A stretch of 64,000 nucleotides of DNA from Streptomyces oceani (GCF_001751245.1 NZ_LJGU01000127.1:116720-180719); one strand, 5' to 3'; numbered from the stretch's first letter, positions 7,832 to 16,866 are shown. Numbers and translations are program-made. The notes: a model not told the origin generated them from the sequence alone.

Positions 7832-9627
7832 CGGGGGTGGCCCGTCAACCTGGCGCCGTACAGGTCGTAGTGACGCCCGTCGGCGAACCGGGCCAGCACC
7901 TCCTGGTGCACGCGGGAGGAGCACTCACGCGGCAGTTCCACGTCCCCAACCCCGAGCAGCCTGCCGATGCGGTGCAGCGCGGCCGTGGGCCACGCGGGAT
8001 CAGCGAGGAACGCGTCGTCACCGCCATGCTGCTGTCGCCAGACACCGAGGACGGCGGCGGCGGCGAGTACCAGCGCGTAGCGCTCGGCCAGGGCGAACCA
8101 CCGCGCACCGACGGGCTCCCCCGGAACGGACGACGGTAGCCCTAGCACACCGTCACGCAGAGCGGACAGCTCAACGATCATCCGATCGGTCAGGGTCCGC
8201 AGGGTCCGCGGCACCGGACCACGGCCGGGCAGGGCGACGGCCACGGCCAACAGCGTGGCACTGAGACTCTCCCCACCGCTGGCCACAGCGAGTTCACCGA
8301 AGTGGAAGGGCGGCATCCGGGCGCCCGGTACGAACAGTTCCGCGGGCGCCTCGTCCCGCGTGAACCAGGAATCCCGGGCGAGCCGCTTCAGCTGCGGAAT
8401 GATCGTCGCCTGGCACGCGGCGGTGTCGGCGTGTCCCAAGCTGAGCAGTGACAGATCCCCGAGACGCTTCCGGAACACCACCGCCGTGCCGTCAACGGCG
8501 TGGAACCCCGCCCCCAGGATCGTCGCCATGTCGTACATCGTCCGCGGGAGAATCCTCGGCAGCAGCGACTTGACCGCGGCCGAGTGGATACCGGCCTCCG
8601 TGGGCGCCAGTTGCAGCGCCCGGGTGGCCACCAGCGCCAGGCTGTCGTAGACCAGCAGGTCAACGAAGGCTCCGGCGAGCGTGCTGGCCACGTACCGCTG
8701 CTCCGGCCGGGTCGTTCCGACATCTCCGGCCCGGTGCGTGCCACCGGCGAGGACGGTGGCGTGTAACGAGGCGTCCACCGTCGGGACCGCGAGTGAGGCG
8801 GTGAGAGCCCGGCTGATGTGCCAGGACCGCAACGCGGTGGCCATGCCGCCGCCCGGAGGGCCGAGAAGCGCGCCAGGCGGCGCCGGACACGCGTCGAACC
8901 GTGCCCCGGCGTGGAAGTACGCGCGCGGGCCCGACGGTCCGACGGTGGACGGGGCGGTGACCCGGTACCGGTCGGCGGGCAGCCGGCGTGGGTCGAGAAG
9001 CAGCGCTGACTGGGCCGCGTCGTCCTGACGTTCGCCAGTACGGCAGAAGAGGACGAGGCCGTCCGCCCGTCGCAGATTGTCGACCACGGGCTTGTTTCCG
9101 GTGACGAACAGGTCTCCGACGCCCCGGCCCACGCTGAGTGAACCACGAAGAACGTCGTTGGTGTGCGCCGTCTCGTGGTGGGCGACGGACACCCTCGACC
9201 CGTCCAACAGCAGCCGGCCCAGCCAGGACCGCTGCTCGGCACTACCGCTGAGCCATACCCCGGAGGCGGCCAGGAAACTGCTCAGCCCGTAGCCCATCCC
9301 GAGGGCCGCGTCCCGGCGGAACACCGGTCGCAGCACACGCACCAGTGCCTCGGGGGAGTCGAACCGCCCACCCAGTTCGCGGGGTACGAACTCCGCGCCC
9401 ATGCCGGCCTGGTCGAGGAGCGCCTCCGCCTCGGCCGGCACCACGCCGGCCCGGTCCGCGGCCAGCAGCGCCGGGTGGCCGGCCGGGTTGCCCGGCGCGG
9501 TCGGATCACCGAGCAACGCCTCGACCAGATCGGCCCGCGACCGCGCGGGGGCGTGCCGAGCGCCCGACACGGCGCGGTGCGTCGCGTGTGACCGCGGCAC
9601 CCGGTCCGGAGGACTCACCGGAGGCAC
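7828..9627 (-). CDS. acyl-CoA dehydrogenase-like flavoprotein, unusually long
   Basis: This 599-residue protein has the acyl-CoA dehydrogenase plan: an N-terminal helical domain (GMGAEFVPRELGG), a middle beta domain with VSVAHHETAHTND and FVTGNKPVVDN, and a C-terminal helical domain. Ordinary family members have about 380 residues, so roughly 200 extra residues, mostly C-terminal, are unexplained. The usual catalytic glutamate is not obvious. It lies between the LAL regulator and the PPTase, 3 bases from the former and overlapping the latter by 4, so it belongs to this operon. A role in oxidising an acyl-ACP or acyl-CoA building block or the chain is inferred. The start is GTG with no convincing ribosome site. 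A TTA codon at 8764-8766 suggests bldA-dependent translation. Confidence 0.8.
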   Translation of the reverse strand: MPPVSPPDRVPRSHATHRAVSGARHAPARSRADLVEALLGDPTAPGNPAGHPALLAADRAGVVPAEAEALLDQAGMGAEFVPRELGGRFDSPEALVRVLRPVFRRDAALGMGYGLSSFLAASGVWLSGSAEQRSWLGRLLLDGSRVSVAHHETAHTNDVLRGSLSVGRGVGDLFVTGNKPVVDNLRRADGLVLFCRTGERQDDAAQSALLLDPRRLPADRYRVTAPSTVGPSGPRAYFHAGARFDACPAPPGALLGPPGGGMATALRSWHISRALTASLAVPTVDASLHATVLAGGTHRAGDVGTTRPEQRYVASTLAGAFVDLLVYDSLALVATRALQLAPTEAGIHSAAVKSLLPRILPRTMYDMATILGAGFHAVDGTAVVFRKRLGDLSLLSLGHADTAACQATIIPQLKRLARDSWFTRDEAPAELFVPGARMPPFHFGELAVASGGESLSATLLAVAVALPGRGPVPRTLRTLTDRMIVELSALRDGVLGLPSSVPGEPVGARWFALAERYALVLAAAAVLGVWRQQHGGDDAFLADPAWPTAALHRIGRLLGVGDVELPRECSSRVHQEVLARFADGRHYDLYGARLTGHPR

Positions 9628-9630
9628 GCG

Positions 9631-12516
9631 TCAGGACGTGGGCTGCGCTCGTACACCACACGGGCCGACCAGGGCACGCGGCAGTTCCGAGCGGCGGGCG
9701 ATGCCGAGCTTCGCGTACACCTGCCCCAGATGCCATTCGACCGTCTTCACCGTCACGAACAGTGTCTGTGAGATCTCCTTGTTGCTGAGGCCCGTGGCCG
9801 CCTTCCGCGCGACCCGCTCCTCCGCGGGCGTCAGCGGCACTCGCGGCCCGTCGCCGACCTTCGCCAGCCGCGTCCCGGCGAGCCGCAGCTCGGAGCGTGC
9901 GGTGTCCTCGATATCCGCGGCACCGATGCCGTGCGCCAACTCCAGCCCCGTGGTGAGGCGTTGCCGGGCCTCGGTCCTGCTGCCGGCGCGGCGCAGCGCC
10001 GCGCCGAGTTCGACGAGCGTACGCGCTCGCTCCAGGGTGTCCGGGACGTCGGTCAGCAACTGCTCGGCCTCCTCAAGCTTGGCGATCGCCGCCGTTCCGT
10101 TCAGCAGGGCCGCGAGTGTACGCAGCGCCGCCGCGATCGGCCTGGCGGCCCCGAAGTCACGGCACCGAGCGACCTCCTCGACGGCCAGGGTACGGGCGAC
10201 ACGCACACCCCGGGTGGCGGCCAGGCCACGAGCGGCCTCCGCGAAGTACTCGCAGGTGGCGGACGGATACAGCCAGTTCTCCGCGAGGGCCAGCTCTCGG
10301 CAGTCGAGCAGCTCGCGCAGCCCCTCGTCGAAGCGTTCCATGCGAATCCGGAGGCGTCCGCGTGCCAGCCGCAGGGGGACGAACTGCGCGGCGTCCGAGA
10401 GCTGGCGCGCGAAGCCGGTCACCGCCAACAGCTCATCCGCCTCCTCCTGACGGCCGGTGTCGATCAGGCAGTGCACCGCGACGGCGGCGGCCAACGGGGC
10501 CGCGGCGACCGCCAGGGACCTGTCGCCGTGGTGCCGCAGCACAGCGCCGGCGGCTTCCTCCGCCTCGGCGAGCCGTCCGGTGTCGAGGAGCACCCGGGCG
10601 TGCAGACTCTTGGCCGTGGCCGCCGCCAGGAGGTGCCCGGAGTACGAGGCGGCCGTCATGACGTCGGTGAGGACACGTTCGGCGGCGGGAAGGTCGTCAC
10701 ACTGGGCCAGGGTCCACGCTCCGACGGACACCGGGGGCAGCTCGGTGTCCCGCGGTGGCAGCCGTGCGCCGCTCGCGACCGCGGAGGAGGCCAACCGGGC
10801 GACGCGTACGGCGGGCCGGCCACGGTTCCAGGCTTCGATCGCGGAGTGCGCCCGAAGCGCCTCGCCCGAAACCTCCCGTACGGTCATGGAGCACCGGTGC
10901 TCCCGTCCCGGGGTCATGCGGAGCAACACCCGCGCGGCGGCCCGCGAGTGGCCCGGTACCGGCTGGGTCTCGTCGTCGCCCCCCTTACCGCCGCGGGACC
11001 CGGTTCCCAGATACGCCTGGACGACGTCCGCGGCCTCGCACTGGCGTCCGGAGGCCGCGAGGGCCACCGCGAGATCGGTGCGCACCGCGTGCGAGATCGC
11101 CGCCCCCCGGAACCGGTGCGACGCCTCCGTCAGATGGTCGACCGCCTCCGGCTCCCGCGCCTGCAACTCCACCAAGCCCAGTTCCGCCAGTGCCGACACC
11201 CGCAGGGGCTCCGGAGGTTCCGCCTTCGGCACACACCGCAGATAGCGCGCGGCGTCGGTGGGGGTTCCTCCCCTGACCGCCGCCCGGGCCGCGGAGCACA
11301 GCACCTCCGCGGCCCACGACGGCGCGCCCGAGTCCGTCCGGCACAGGTGCTCGGCGACTGTCGCGTCGTCAGCCCCGGCGGCGCGCAGCGCGAGCGCCGC
11401 CCGTTGGTGCGCCGCCGCCCGTTCCCGCGGCACCATGTCGGCGTACACCACGTGGCGCGTGACCGAGCTGACGAAGGAACAGGGCACGCCCGGCTTCAGA
11501 ATGTGCGCGTCCCGAAGTCTCTCGATCTCGTCGTTGATCTCGTCCTCGGGGATGTCGGCGACCAGGGCGCAGTGCCGTGGGTCGGCGTGGTTCTCCAGCA
11601 CGGCGACGGCGTTGGCGAGCGCGAGGGCTCCCTCGGACAGTCCGCTGAACTGCCGGCGGATGTCCCATGCCAGTCGGGTCGGCGTCAGTAGGGGGAGACA
11701 CGGCACGGCCGACTCGACCGGTTCGACACCGCGAGCCGCCATCTCCTCCACCAGTTCCGTGAGATGCAGCGGATCGCCCTCGGTGAGCGTCATGCAGGCG
11801 TCCACGACGGCCTCGTGCGGCGCGCGGTCCAGCCGCTCGGTCATGATCTCCCGGACGGCCATCGCGCTCAGCGGAGAGAGCCGGGTGACGGTGGCCGAGG
11901 GTGCGGCGGAGACGGCGGTGATCAGGTCCTGGGTCACGCACGGCTGTGACGGCACGGGCGTGCTCGCCAACACGACCAGGACCGGTTCGCCCTCCAGCCG
12001 GTTGGCCAGGTAACTGACAAAGTGCACGGAGAACGGGTCCGCCCACTGGACATCATCGATGACGAGCATCAGCGGCCGGTCCGAGGCGAGATTTCTGCAC
12101 AACCAGTATAAGCCGTGTACCGAAGAATACAGCGAGTTCTCACCACTACCCTCAAGCTGCCCTTGCGGACTGTCCTGGTCGTAGTCGAACAATGTGCCGA
12201 TCAATGTCGCCGGACCGGAAAGCGCCGCCCCTCCGTCATCCTTCCCGGCGGCCACCGAAACAAGCGAGCACTCGAAGAGCTGACGTACCACGACCCAGGA
12301 GAAGTTCTGCTCGAACCTACTGCCCCGTGCGTGCAACACCCGGAACTCCCGGGACTCCGCCTCGTCGCGTGCGTACCGCAGCACACTGCTCTTTCCCAGG
12401 CCCCGTCCCCCCTCCAGGATGAGGACCCCGCCGTCTCCGCTGCTCGCCCGACCCAACGCGGAACGCAGCAGGTCGATCTCTTTCTCCCGCTCCAACAACC
12501 GATGATTCCGTTTCAT
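9631..12516 (-). CDS. LAL-family LuxR transcriptional regulator (large ATP-binding)
   Basis: This 961-residue regulator has a STAND-type ATPase at the N-terminus, with Walker A GGRGLGKSS at 36-44 and a Walker B-like LMLVIDDVQWAD, a long TPR-like helical middle, and a C-terminal LuxR helix-turn-helix (LTPAEERVARKAATGLSNKE and the VKTVEWHLGQVYAKLGI helix). LAL proteins are typical pathway-specific activators of polyketide clusters. The start ATG at 12516 follows GGGGAG at good spacing; an upstream TTG at 12537 is less likely. A TTA codon lies at 12109-12111 (Leu in HGLYW), placing the gene under probable bldA control. It heads the leftward operon that ends in the MaoC/SDR/FkbH gene and faces the glycosyltransferase across a 588-base gap. 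Confidence 0.95.
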   Translation of the reverse strand: MKRNHRLLEREKEIDLLRSALGRASSGDGGVLILEGGRGLGKSSVLRYARDEAESREFRVLHARGSRFEQNFSWVVVRQLFECSLVSVAAGKDDGGAALSGPATLIGTLFDYDQDSPQGQLEGSGENSLYSSVHGLYWLCRNLASDRPLMLVIDDVQWADPFSVHFVSYLANRLEGEPVLVVLASTPVPSQPCVTQDLITAVSAAPSATVTRLSPLSAMAVREIMTERLDRAPHEAVVDACMTLTEGDPLHLTELVEEMAARGVEPVESAVPCLPLLTPTRLAWDIRRQFSGLSEGALALANAVAVLENHADPRHCALVADIPEDEINDEIERLRDAHILKPGVPCSFVSSVTRHVVYADMVPRERAAAHQRAALALRAAGADDATVAEHLCRTDSGAPSWAAEVLCSAARAAVRGGTPTDAARYLRCVPKAEPPEPLRVSALAELGLVELQAREPEAVDHLTEASHRFRGAAISHAVRTDLAVALAASGRQCEAADVVQAYLGTGSRGGKGGDDETQPVPGHSRAAARVLLRMTPGREHRCSMTVREVSGEALRAHSAIEAWNRGRPAVRVARLASSAVASGARLPPRDTELPPVSVGAWTLAQCDDLPAAERVLTDVMTAASYSGHLLAAATAKSLHARVLLDTGRLAEAEEAAGAVLRHHGDRSLAVAAAPLAAAVAVHCLIDTGRQEEADELLAVTGFARQLSDAAQFVPLRLARGRLRIRMERFDEGLRELLDCRELALAENWLYPSATCEYFAEAARGLAATRGVRVARTLAVEEVARCRDFGAARPIAAALRTLAALLNGTAAIAKLEEAEQLLTDVPDTLERARTLVELGAALRRAGSRTEARQRLTTGLELAHGIGAADIEDTARSELRLAGTRLAKVGDGPRVPLTPAEERVARKAATGLSNKEISQTLFVTVKTVEWHLGQVYAKLGIARRSELPRALVGPCGVRAQPTS

Positions 12517-13104
12517 GAGCAACTCCCCCTTGCGCAAAGAACAAAAACTGGCTGGCTTCGCGGTGCGGTAATCAGCGGGAAAAACCCGAGGAATACAACA
12601 TGATCAAGAATGAGATATAGCAGAACAGAGAGGTGATCACGCCCAATAATACCCCGTGTCGTGTCACCCGGAGCGACAGCGCCCCAGGAAGGTTGCGCAT
12701 AGTGCTTCACTTAAAGTGGCCATCAGCTGCTGGCTCTCGGCAAGTGACGACATTGAACCCCGCCCACTCGTGCCAGGCAAGGGACCCGACACGTTTCAAA
12801 GCCTGAGCATTCTCGTCGGAGGCTTCCGAGCGGTATCAGCCCGAGAAATCCGTCATGAGTACTTTGGACGCTCTATCCACGGAATGTCACCTGATGGCAC
12901 CGCACGGCGCCATGTCGGCGCGGGGATCCGCGACTCCCCGCGCCGAGAGCCGTGCGGTGGCTGGTCGGGCGCGGAGCCGCGGGACAAGGCCGGCCCAAGA
13001 GTCGCTTAAGCCGTACCCGCGAGGGTGATCACGCCGCGGGTCACCTCGGACAGGTCCGGCGATGGGTCCGTTCGTACGGTTGGTGGCCGGAGAGGGGAGA
13101 GCAC
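12517..13104. promoter_or_regulatory. Divergent intergenic region between LAL regulator and glycosyltransferase
   Basis: This 588-base stretch separates two divergent genes and must carry both promoters. The part near 12540-12720 is richer in A and T than the coding DNA, as expected of a promoter. An open frame on the + strand (12656-13009) has no ribosome site, no family resemblance and ordinary non-coding codon use, and I do not call it. A strong two-tier hairpin lies at 12898-12959 and is listed separately. No clear -35/-10 pair could be assigned. Confidence 0.5.
12898..12959. other. Two-tier long inverted repeat (hairpin)
   Basis: The outer arms CACCGCACGGC (12898-12908) and GCCGTGCGGTG (12949-12959) pair perfectly over 11 bases. 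Inside them, CGGCGCGGGGA (12916-12926) and TCCCCGCGCCG (12935-12945) form another perfect 11-base stem with an 8-base loop. It lies 145 bases before the glycosyltransferase start and is not followed by a T run. It could be a structured leader, a transcription barrier or a terminator for transcripts from either side. Confidence 0.6.
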
Positions 13105-14394
13105 ATGCGCGTCCTGTTCGTCACGTTCCCATGGCGGACCCATTTCCAGCTCAACGTGACGATGGCGTGGGCGTTGCACACCGCGGGCCACGAGGTACGG
13201 TGCGCGAGCGGCCCGGAGCTGACCGACGTCATCACCGGCTCGGGGCTGACGGCGGTGCCGGTCGGCTCGGACGAGACGGTGCAGGAGAAGCTCGCCCGGG
13301 CGCAGAAGGAGGGCCGGCTCCCCACTCCGGAACAGCTTCAGGAAATGGCCCCCATCGACATGGCCGAGGAACGCCCGGAGATGCTCACCTGGGAGCGTCT
13401 CACATTCCTCTCCGGAATCGTGGCGGGAAACGGAAGAATTCTGAACGACTCGATGGTCGACGACCTGGTCGACTACTGTCGGTGGTGGAAGCCGGACCTG
13501 GTGGTCTGGGAGGCATCGAGTTACGCGGGATCGCTCGCGGCCACCGCGGCGGGGGTACCACACGCGCGGATGCCGTTGGCTCTCGACGCGGACGCCCTGA
13601 TGCGCCGTAACTTCCTGCGGCTGCGGGCCCAGCAGAACCCGGCGGACCAGGAGGATCCGGTTCGGGACTGGCTCACGGAGTGGGCCGAGAAGTACGGCTT
13701 CCCCTTCTCCGAGGAGTTGGTGACCGGGCAGTTCTCGATCGATCAGATGCCGGAGTCGATGCTGGTGGAACGCGAGGTGCCACACGTCGGGTTCCGCTAC
13801 GTACCGTACAACGGCCGTGCCGTCGTGCCCGGTTGGATCCGCGCTGAACCGCCGGCTCCCCGTGTGCTGGCCACGTTCGGAGTGAGCATGCAGGACATGC
13901 CGGAGTTGCAGGCCCTCTCCGTCGAGCAACTGCAGGAGACCCTGGACCTGTGCGCCGACCTCGAGATGGAACTCGTCCTGACTCTTCCGAACGACATCCG
14001 CAACGAGCTCGAGAGAATCCCCGAGAACACGACGGTCGTGGAATTCGTCCCGCTGAGCGTGATCATCCCGTCGTGTTCGGCCGTCATTCACCACGGAGGA
14101 GTTCCGGCCTTTTCCGGGGCACTGACACATGGCATTCCCCAACTCATGATCAGTCGCATCGCCCCGGACGCCGCCCCGCGTGGGCGGGCACTTGAGGAAG
14201 CCCGGGCGGGACTCTGGCTGCCGCCCGAGGAGACAACCGCGGCGGATATCCGGGAAAAGCTCGTGCAACTGCTGGAGGATCCGTCGTTCCGATCGGGAGC
14301 GGAGCGGCTCCAGCGGGAAATGCTGGCCCAGCCGTCACCCAACGACGCGGTACGCGAGGTGGAGCGGCTTGCGGCCACCCGCGGTTCCCACTGA
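13105..14394 (+). CDS. macrolide-type (activator-dependent family) glycosyltransferase
   Basis: This 429-residue GT-B glycosyltransferase resembles EryCIII/DesVII enzymes that move dTDP-deoxysugars to polyketide hydroxyls. It starts MRVLFVTFPWRTHF, continues with AWALHTAGHEVRCAS and a VPVG turn, and has the C-terminal acceptor/donor region with VVEFVPLSVIIPSCSAVIHH and HGIPQL. The ATG at 13105 follows GAGGGGAGA. Relatives often need a P450-like helper lacking the heme cysteine; no such gene is in this window. The neighbouring sugar genes imply the donor is a dTDP-2,3,6-trideoxyhexose. It converges on the SARP gene with only 17 bases between stops. Confidence 0.92.
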   Translation: MRVLFVTFPWRTHFQLNVTMAWALHTAGHEVRCASGPELTDVITGSGLTAVPVGSDETVQEKLARAQKEGRLPTPEQLQEMAPIDMAEERPEMLTWERLTFLSGIVAGNGRILNDSMVDDLVDYCRWWKPDLVVWEASSYAGSLAATAAGVPHARMPLALDADALMRRNFLRLRAQQNPADQEDPVRDWLTEWAEKYGFPFSEELVTGQFSIDQMPESMLVEREVPHVGFRYVPYNGRAVVPGWIRAEPPAPRVLATFGVSMQDMPELQALSVEQLQETLDLCADLEMELVLTLPNDIRNELERIPENTTVVEFVPLSVIIPSCSAVIHHGGVPAFSGALTHGIPQLMISRIAPDAAPRGRALEEARAGLWLPPEETTAADIREKLVQLLEDPSFRSGAERLQREMLAQPSPNDAVREVERLAATRGSH

Positions 14395-14411
14395 CGCGAC
14401 GTGCGCTGACA

Positions 14412-15224
14412 TCAGGAGAGTTGCGGGTCACGGCCCGTGACGGAGACCGGGGAGGAGGCGGGGAACGTCCAGTGGTCCTCATCGTCGGCGGTCAGAATCG
14501 CCCGGTGCATGTCCCGGAGGGCACGGCCTGGCTCCAGTCCCAGCTCGTCGTGGATCGTACGGCGGGCTCGCTGGTAGACACGCAGGGCATCCCCACGACA
14601 GTCGCTGCGGTGGAGCGCCAGCATGAGCTGACGGTGAAACGTCTCACGCAGTGGGTTCTCCATGCTCAGCAGATAGAGGTCGCTGATGAGTTCGCGGTGC
14701 AGCCCCAGTTCCATACGCGAGTCCATCAGCATCTCCATACACTCCAGACGCGTCTCGCTCAGCCACGTCTGGAATCCCTGAAGAATCGGCCCGGGCGGCG
14801 TGTCCTCCAGGAGTGCTCCCCGGCACAGGGCCAGGGCCTGCTCCAGGCTCTGCGTCGCCGACGCGTAATCGCGCTTCGAGATGCCGTGTCTTCCCGCTTT
14901 CACAAGACGCTCGAACTCGTGCAGGTCGAGTTGCCCGGACTCCAGGGTCAGCATGTAGCCCGGTGGCCTGGTGAGAACCGGGCCCGGGGTTCCTCCGGGA
15001 CGCTTGAGCATTTTCCTGATCTGGGAGATGTACACGTGCAGGCCCGCCGTATCCCGCTGCGGAGGCTCCTCCCCCCAGATTTCCCGGATCAGCTGCCCGT
15101 TCGTGACAATCTGGTCGGAACGTATGAGCAACACAGCTAGCAGCATCTCCACCTTGGGTGCCGAAACGGTCGTTGTGCTGTCACCGTCGACGACCCGCAG
15201 TGGGCCCACTATCTCGTATCGCAC
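14412..15224 (-). CDS. SARP-family transcriptional activator
   Basis: This 270-residue protein has the small SARP layout: an OmpR-like winged-helix DNA-binding domain (VRYEIVGPLRVV, SAPKVEMLLAVLLI, HVYISQIRKML, PPGYML) followed by a bacterial transcriptional activation domain (LHEFERLVKAGR through LGLEPGRALRDMHRAIL). Such regulators usually activate their own biosynthetic cluster through direct heptamer repeats overlapping -35 boxes. The GTG at 15224 is chosen because the domain begins there and a G-rich ribosome site precedes it; GTG at 15233 is an alternative. It is divergent from the P450 at 15540, so the 315-base gap is a likely SARP target. Confidence 0.93.
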   Translation of the reverse strand: MRYEIVGPLRVVDGDSTTTVSAPKVEMLLAVLLIRSDQIVTNGQLIREIWGEEPPQRDTAGLHVYISQIRKMLKRPGGTPGPVLTRPPGYMLTLESGQLDLHEFERLVKAGRHGISKRDYASATQSLEQALALCRGALLEDTPPGPILQGFQTWLSETRLECMEMLMDSRMELGLHRELISDLYLLSMENPLRETFHRQLMLALHRSDCRGDALRVYQRARRTIHDELGLEPGRALRDMHRAILTADDEDHWTFPASSPVSVTGRDPQLS

Positions 15225-15539
15225 GCTGTACACCCCCGCTACCTGGAAAGGCGATGACCGGATCGCATGATCCCGCCGGTGGCCGAGACGGCTCAAGAGG
15301 AGGAAGCACCGGTATGAGCGGCGGCGCCCTGCCCGGGGTGATGCTGGGGTGCCCACCGGTGCACCGGACGTCCGGAGTTGCCGATACTGAGCCGCATCTT
15401 CCATCGACAGCCGAGTCGGTCCGACAGCGATGCCGGAGGCCGTTGACGGAGAGGGGGCTTCTTCTCCACCTGACCGGCCGGGTGGTTCGCGAAGCCGTCC
15501 GTACCCCTACTTTCCTTACGGATTCCACCGGGAGGACCT
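15225..15539. promoter_or_regulatory. Divergent SARP/P450 intergenic region
   Basis: The 315 bases between the SARP and the first P450 must hold both promoters. A short open frame with a strong ribosome site (AGAGGAGGA near 15296, ATG 15314, stop ending 15547) overlaps the P450 start; its first 18 codons look coding but later codon use does not, so it is treated only as a possible leader peptide. No classical SARP direct heptamer repeat was recognised by eye. Confidence 0.4.
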
Positions 15540-16775
15540 GTGCCTGACGACAGCAGCGCCGAGCTGAAGCTCGCGGACATCCTGTTCGCCCCCGACCGCG
15601 AGAAGGCCTTCGCCGGGTTGCTGGACGGCCCACCGGTCCGCCGGGCGAAGTACCTCGACGGCACCGACATCTGGCTGGTCACCCGGTACCAGGAGATTCG
15701 CACGGTGCTGACCGACGAGCGCTTCAGCAACGACGCCACCAAGCAGTCGTCGACGGACCTCGCGAGCAACATCGGACTGCCCGAGGACGTGGCGCCCTAC
15801 TTCACCCACACCCTCGGCACGTACGACCCACCCGGCCACACACGACTGCGCCGGCACGTCGCGCGCGAGTTCAACGCACGCCGCGTGCGGGAACTCCGCC
15901 CGCGAATCAAGGAGTTCACCGACGAGCTGCTGACCGCGATGGCCGACCGGGAACAGGCCGACCTGCTTGAGGCACTGGCCCGCCCGTTGCCCCTGAACGT
16001 CATCTGCGAACTGCTCGGGGCTCCAGCCAGCGACCGGCAGCAGCTGCATGACGCGTTGTCAGGCATGACCAGCGGCGACCTGGAGAAGATCGGCGCGGCG
16101 GCCCGCACCCTGGCCGGCTACTTCCAGGGACTCGTCGAGGAGAAGCGGAAGAGTCCGGGGTCGGACCTGCTCTCCGGGCTCACCGCCGCGCACGACCAGG
16201 ACGATGGCCGGCTCAGCAACGAGGAACTGATCTCGATGTCGCTGAGTCTGCTCTTCGGCGGACGCGACACGACGTTCAGCCTCATCGGCAACGGGGCCAT
16301 GCTGTTGCTGACACACCCCGAGCAGCTTCGCTGGGTGCGGGAGGACCCGGATCGAATGTCGCACGCGGTGGAGGAGCTGCTGCGTCTCGGCGGCCCGGCG
16401 GACATCGCCGTTCTGCGCTACCCCCTGGAGGAGGTGGAGTTGGGCGGCGAGACGATCAGCCCGGGCGAGCCGGTGCAGGTCGTCTACGCTTCGGGAAACC
16501 GCGACCCGGAGCAGTTCGAGGACCCACACCAGCTCGACGTCCGTCGAGATGACAGGTCACACCTGTCCTTCGGCCACGGGGTGCACCACTGTGTCGGTGC
16601 CGCGCTGGGCCGAGCCGAAGGTGAGATCGCGCTGCGCACTCTGTTCACGCGCTTCCCCGACCTCACCCTGGCGGTCAGTCCCGAGGAAGCGGTGTACCAG
16701 CCGGGCATGACACGCGCGCTGGCGACACTTCCGGTCAGGCCCGGCCGGTCCGTCGAGCCGGCCCCCTTCGAATAG
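15540..16775 (+). CDS. cytochrome P450 (first of two)
   Basis: This 411-residue bacterial P450 is probably a tailoring oxygenase for the polyketide or sugar. The heme-binding loop FGHGVHHCVG has the essential cysteine, the K-helix shows VEELLRL (ExxR), and the I-helix reads LLFGGRDTT, with Gly-Gly replacing the usual Ala-Gly before the acid/Thr pair. The start is GTG at 15540, a few bases after GGAGGA. The presence of the cysteine argues against it being the heme-less helper protein of the neighbouring glycosyltransferase. It is the first gene of a rightward series followed by the O-methyltransferase after 257 bases. Confidence 0.93.
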   Translation: MPDDSSAELKLADILFAPDREKAFAGLLDGPPVRRAKYLDGTDIWLVTRYQEIRTVLTDERFSNDATKQSSTDLASNIGLPEDVAPYFTHTLGTYDPPGHTRLRRHVAREFNARRVRELRPRIKEFTDELLTAMADREQADLLEALARPLPLNVICELLGAPASDRQQLHDALSGMTSGDLEKIGAAARTLAGYFQGLVEEKRKSPGSDLLSGLTAAHDQDDGRLSNEELISMSLSLLFGGRDTTFSLIGNGAMLLLTHPEQLRWVREDPDRMSHAVEELLRLGGPADIAVLRYPLEEVELGGETISPGEPVQVVYASGNRDPEQFEDPHQLDVRRDDRSHLSFGHGVHHCVGAALGRAEGEIALRTLFTRFPDLTLAVSPEEAVYQPGMTRALATLPVRPGRSVEPAPFE

Positions 16776-16815
16776 GTCGCGTCGTTCGGATCTTCGGGGA
16801 ACAGGGAGCCCCCAG
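16776..16815. repeat. Copy 1 of a 40-base near-identical direct repeat
   Basis: This segment starts at the base after the first P450 stop and matches 27730-27769 at 35 of 40 positions, in the same orientation. The core GGATCTTCGGGGAA is identical in both. The copies flank P450 genes at the two ends of the sugar block: copy 1 after P450-1, copy 2 about 165 bases before P450-2. It may be a regulator site or a relic of gene duplication. Confidence 0.6.
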
Positions 16816-16866
16816 ACGCCCGAACCTCGGCGGACGGCCACCACGCGCTGTCGCGGGCGGGGGCTC
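16806..16866. terminator. Possible weak terminator or inverted repeat after P450-1
   Basis: GAGCCCCC (16806-16813) and GGGGGCTC (16859-16866) are perfect 8-base arms with a 45-base spacer, placed between the first P450 and the O-methyltransferase. The loop is long and no T run follows, so termination is only a possibility. Confidence 0.3.

Noticed and set aside
12656..13009. 117-codon plus-strand frame before the glycosyltransferase
   Set aside because: No ribosome site, no family resemblance, and it runs through the nested hairpin.
15540..16775. P450-1 as EryCII/DesVIII-type helper for the glycosyltransferase
   Set aside because: The heme-ligand cysteine and ExxR motif are intact; helpers of that type lack the cysteine.
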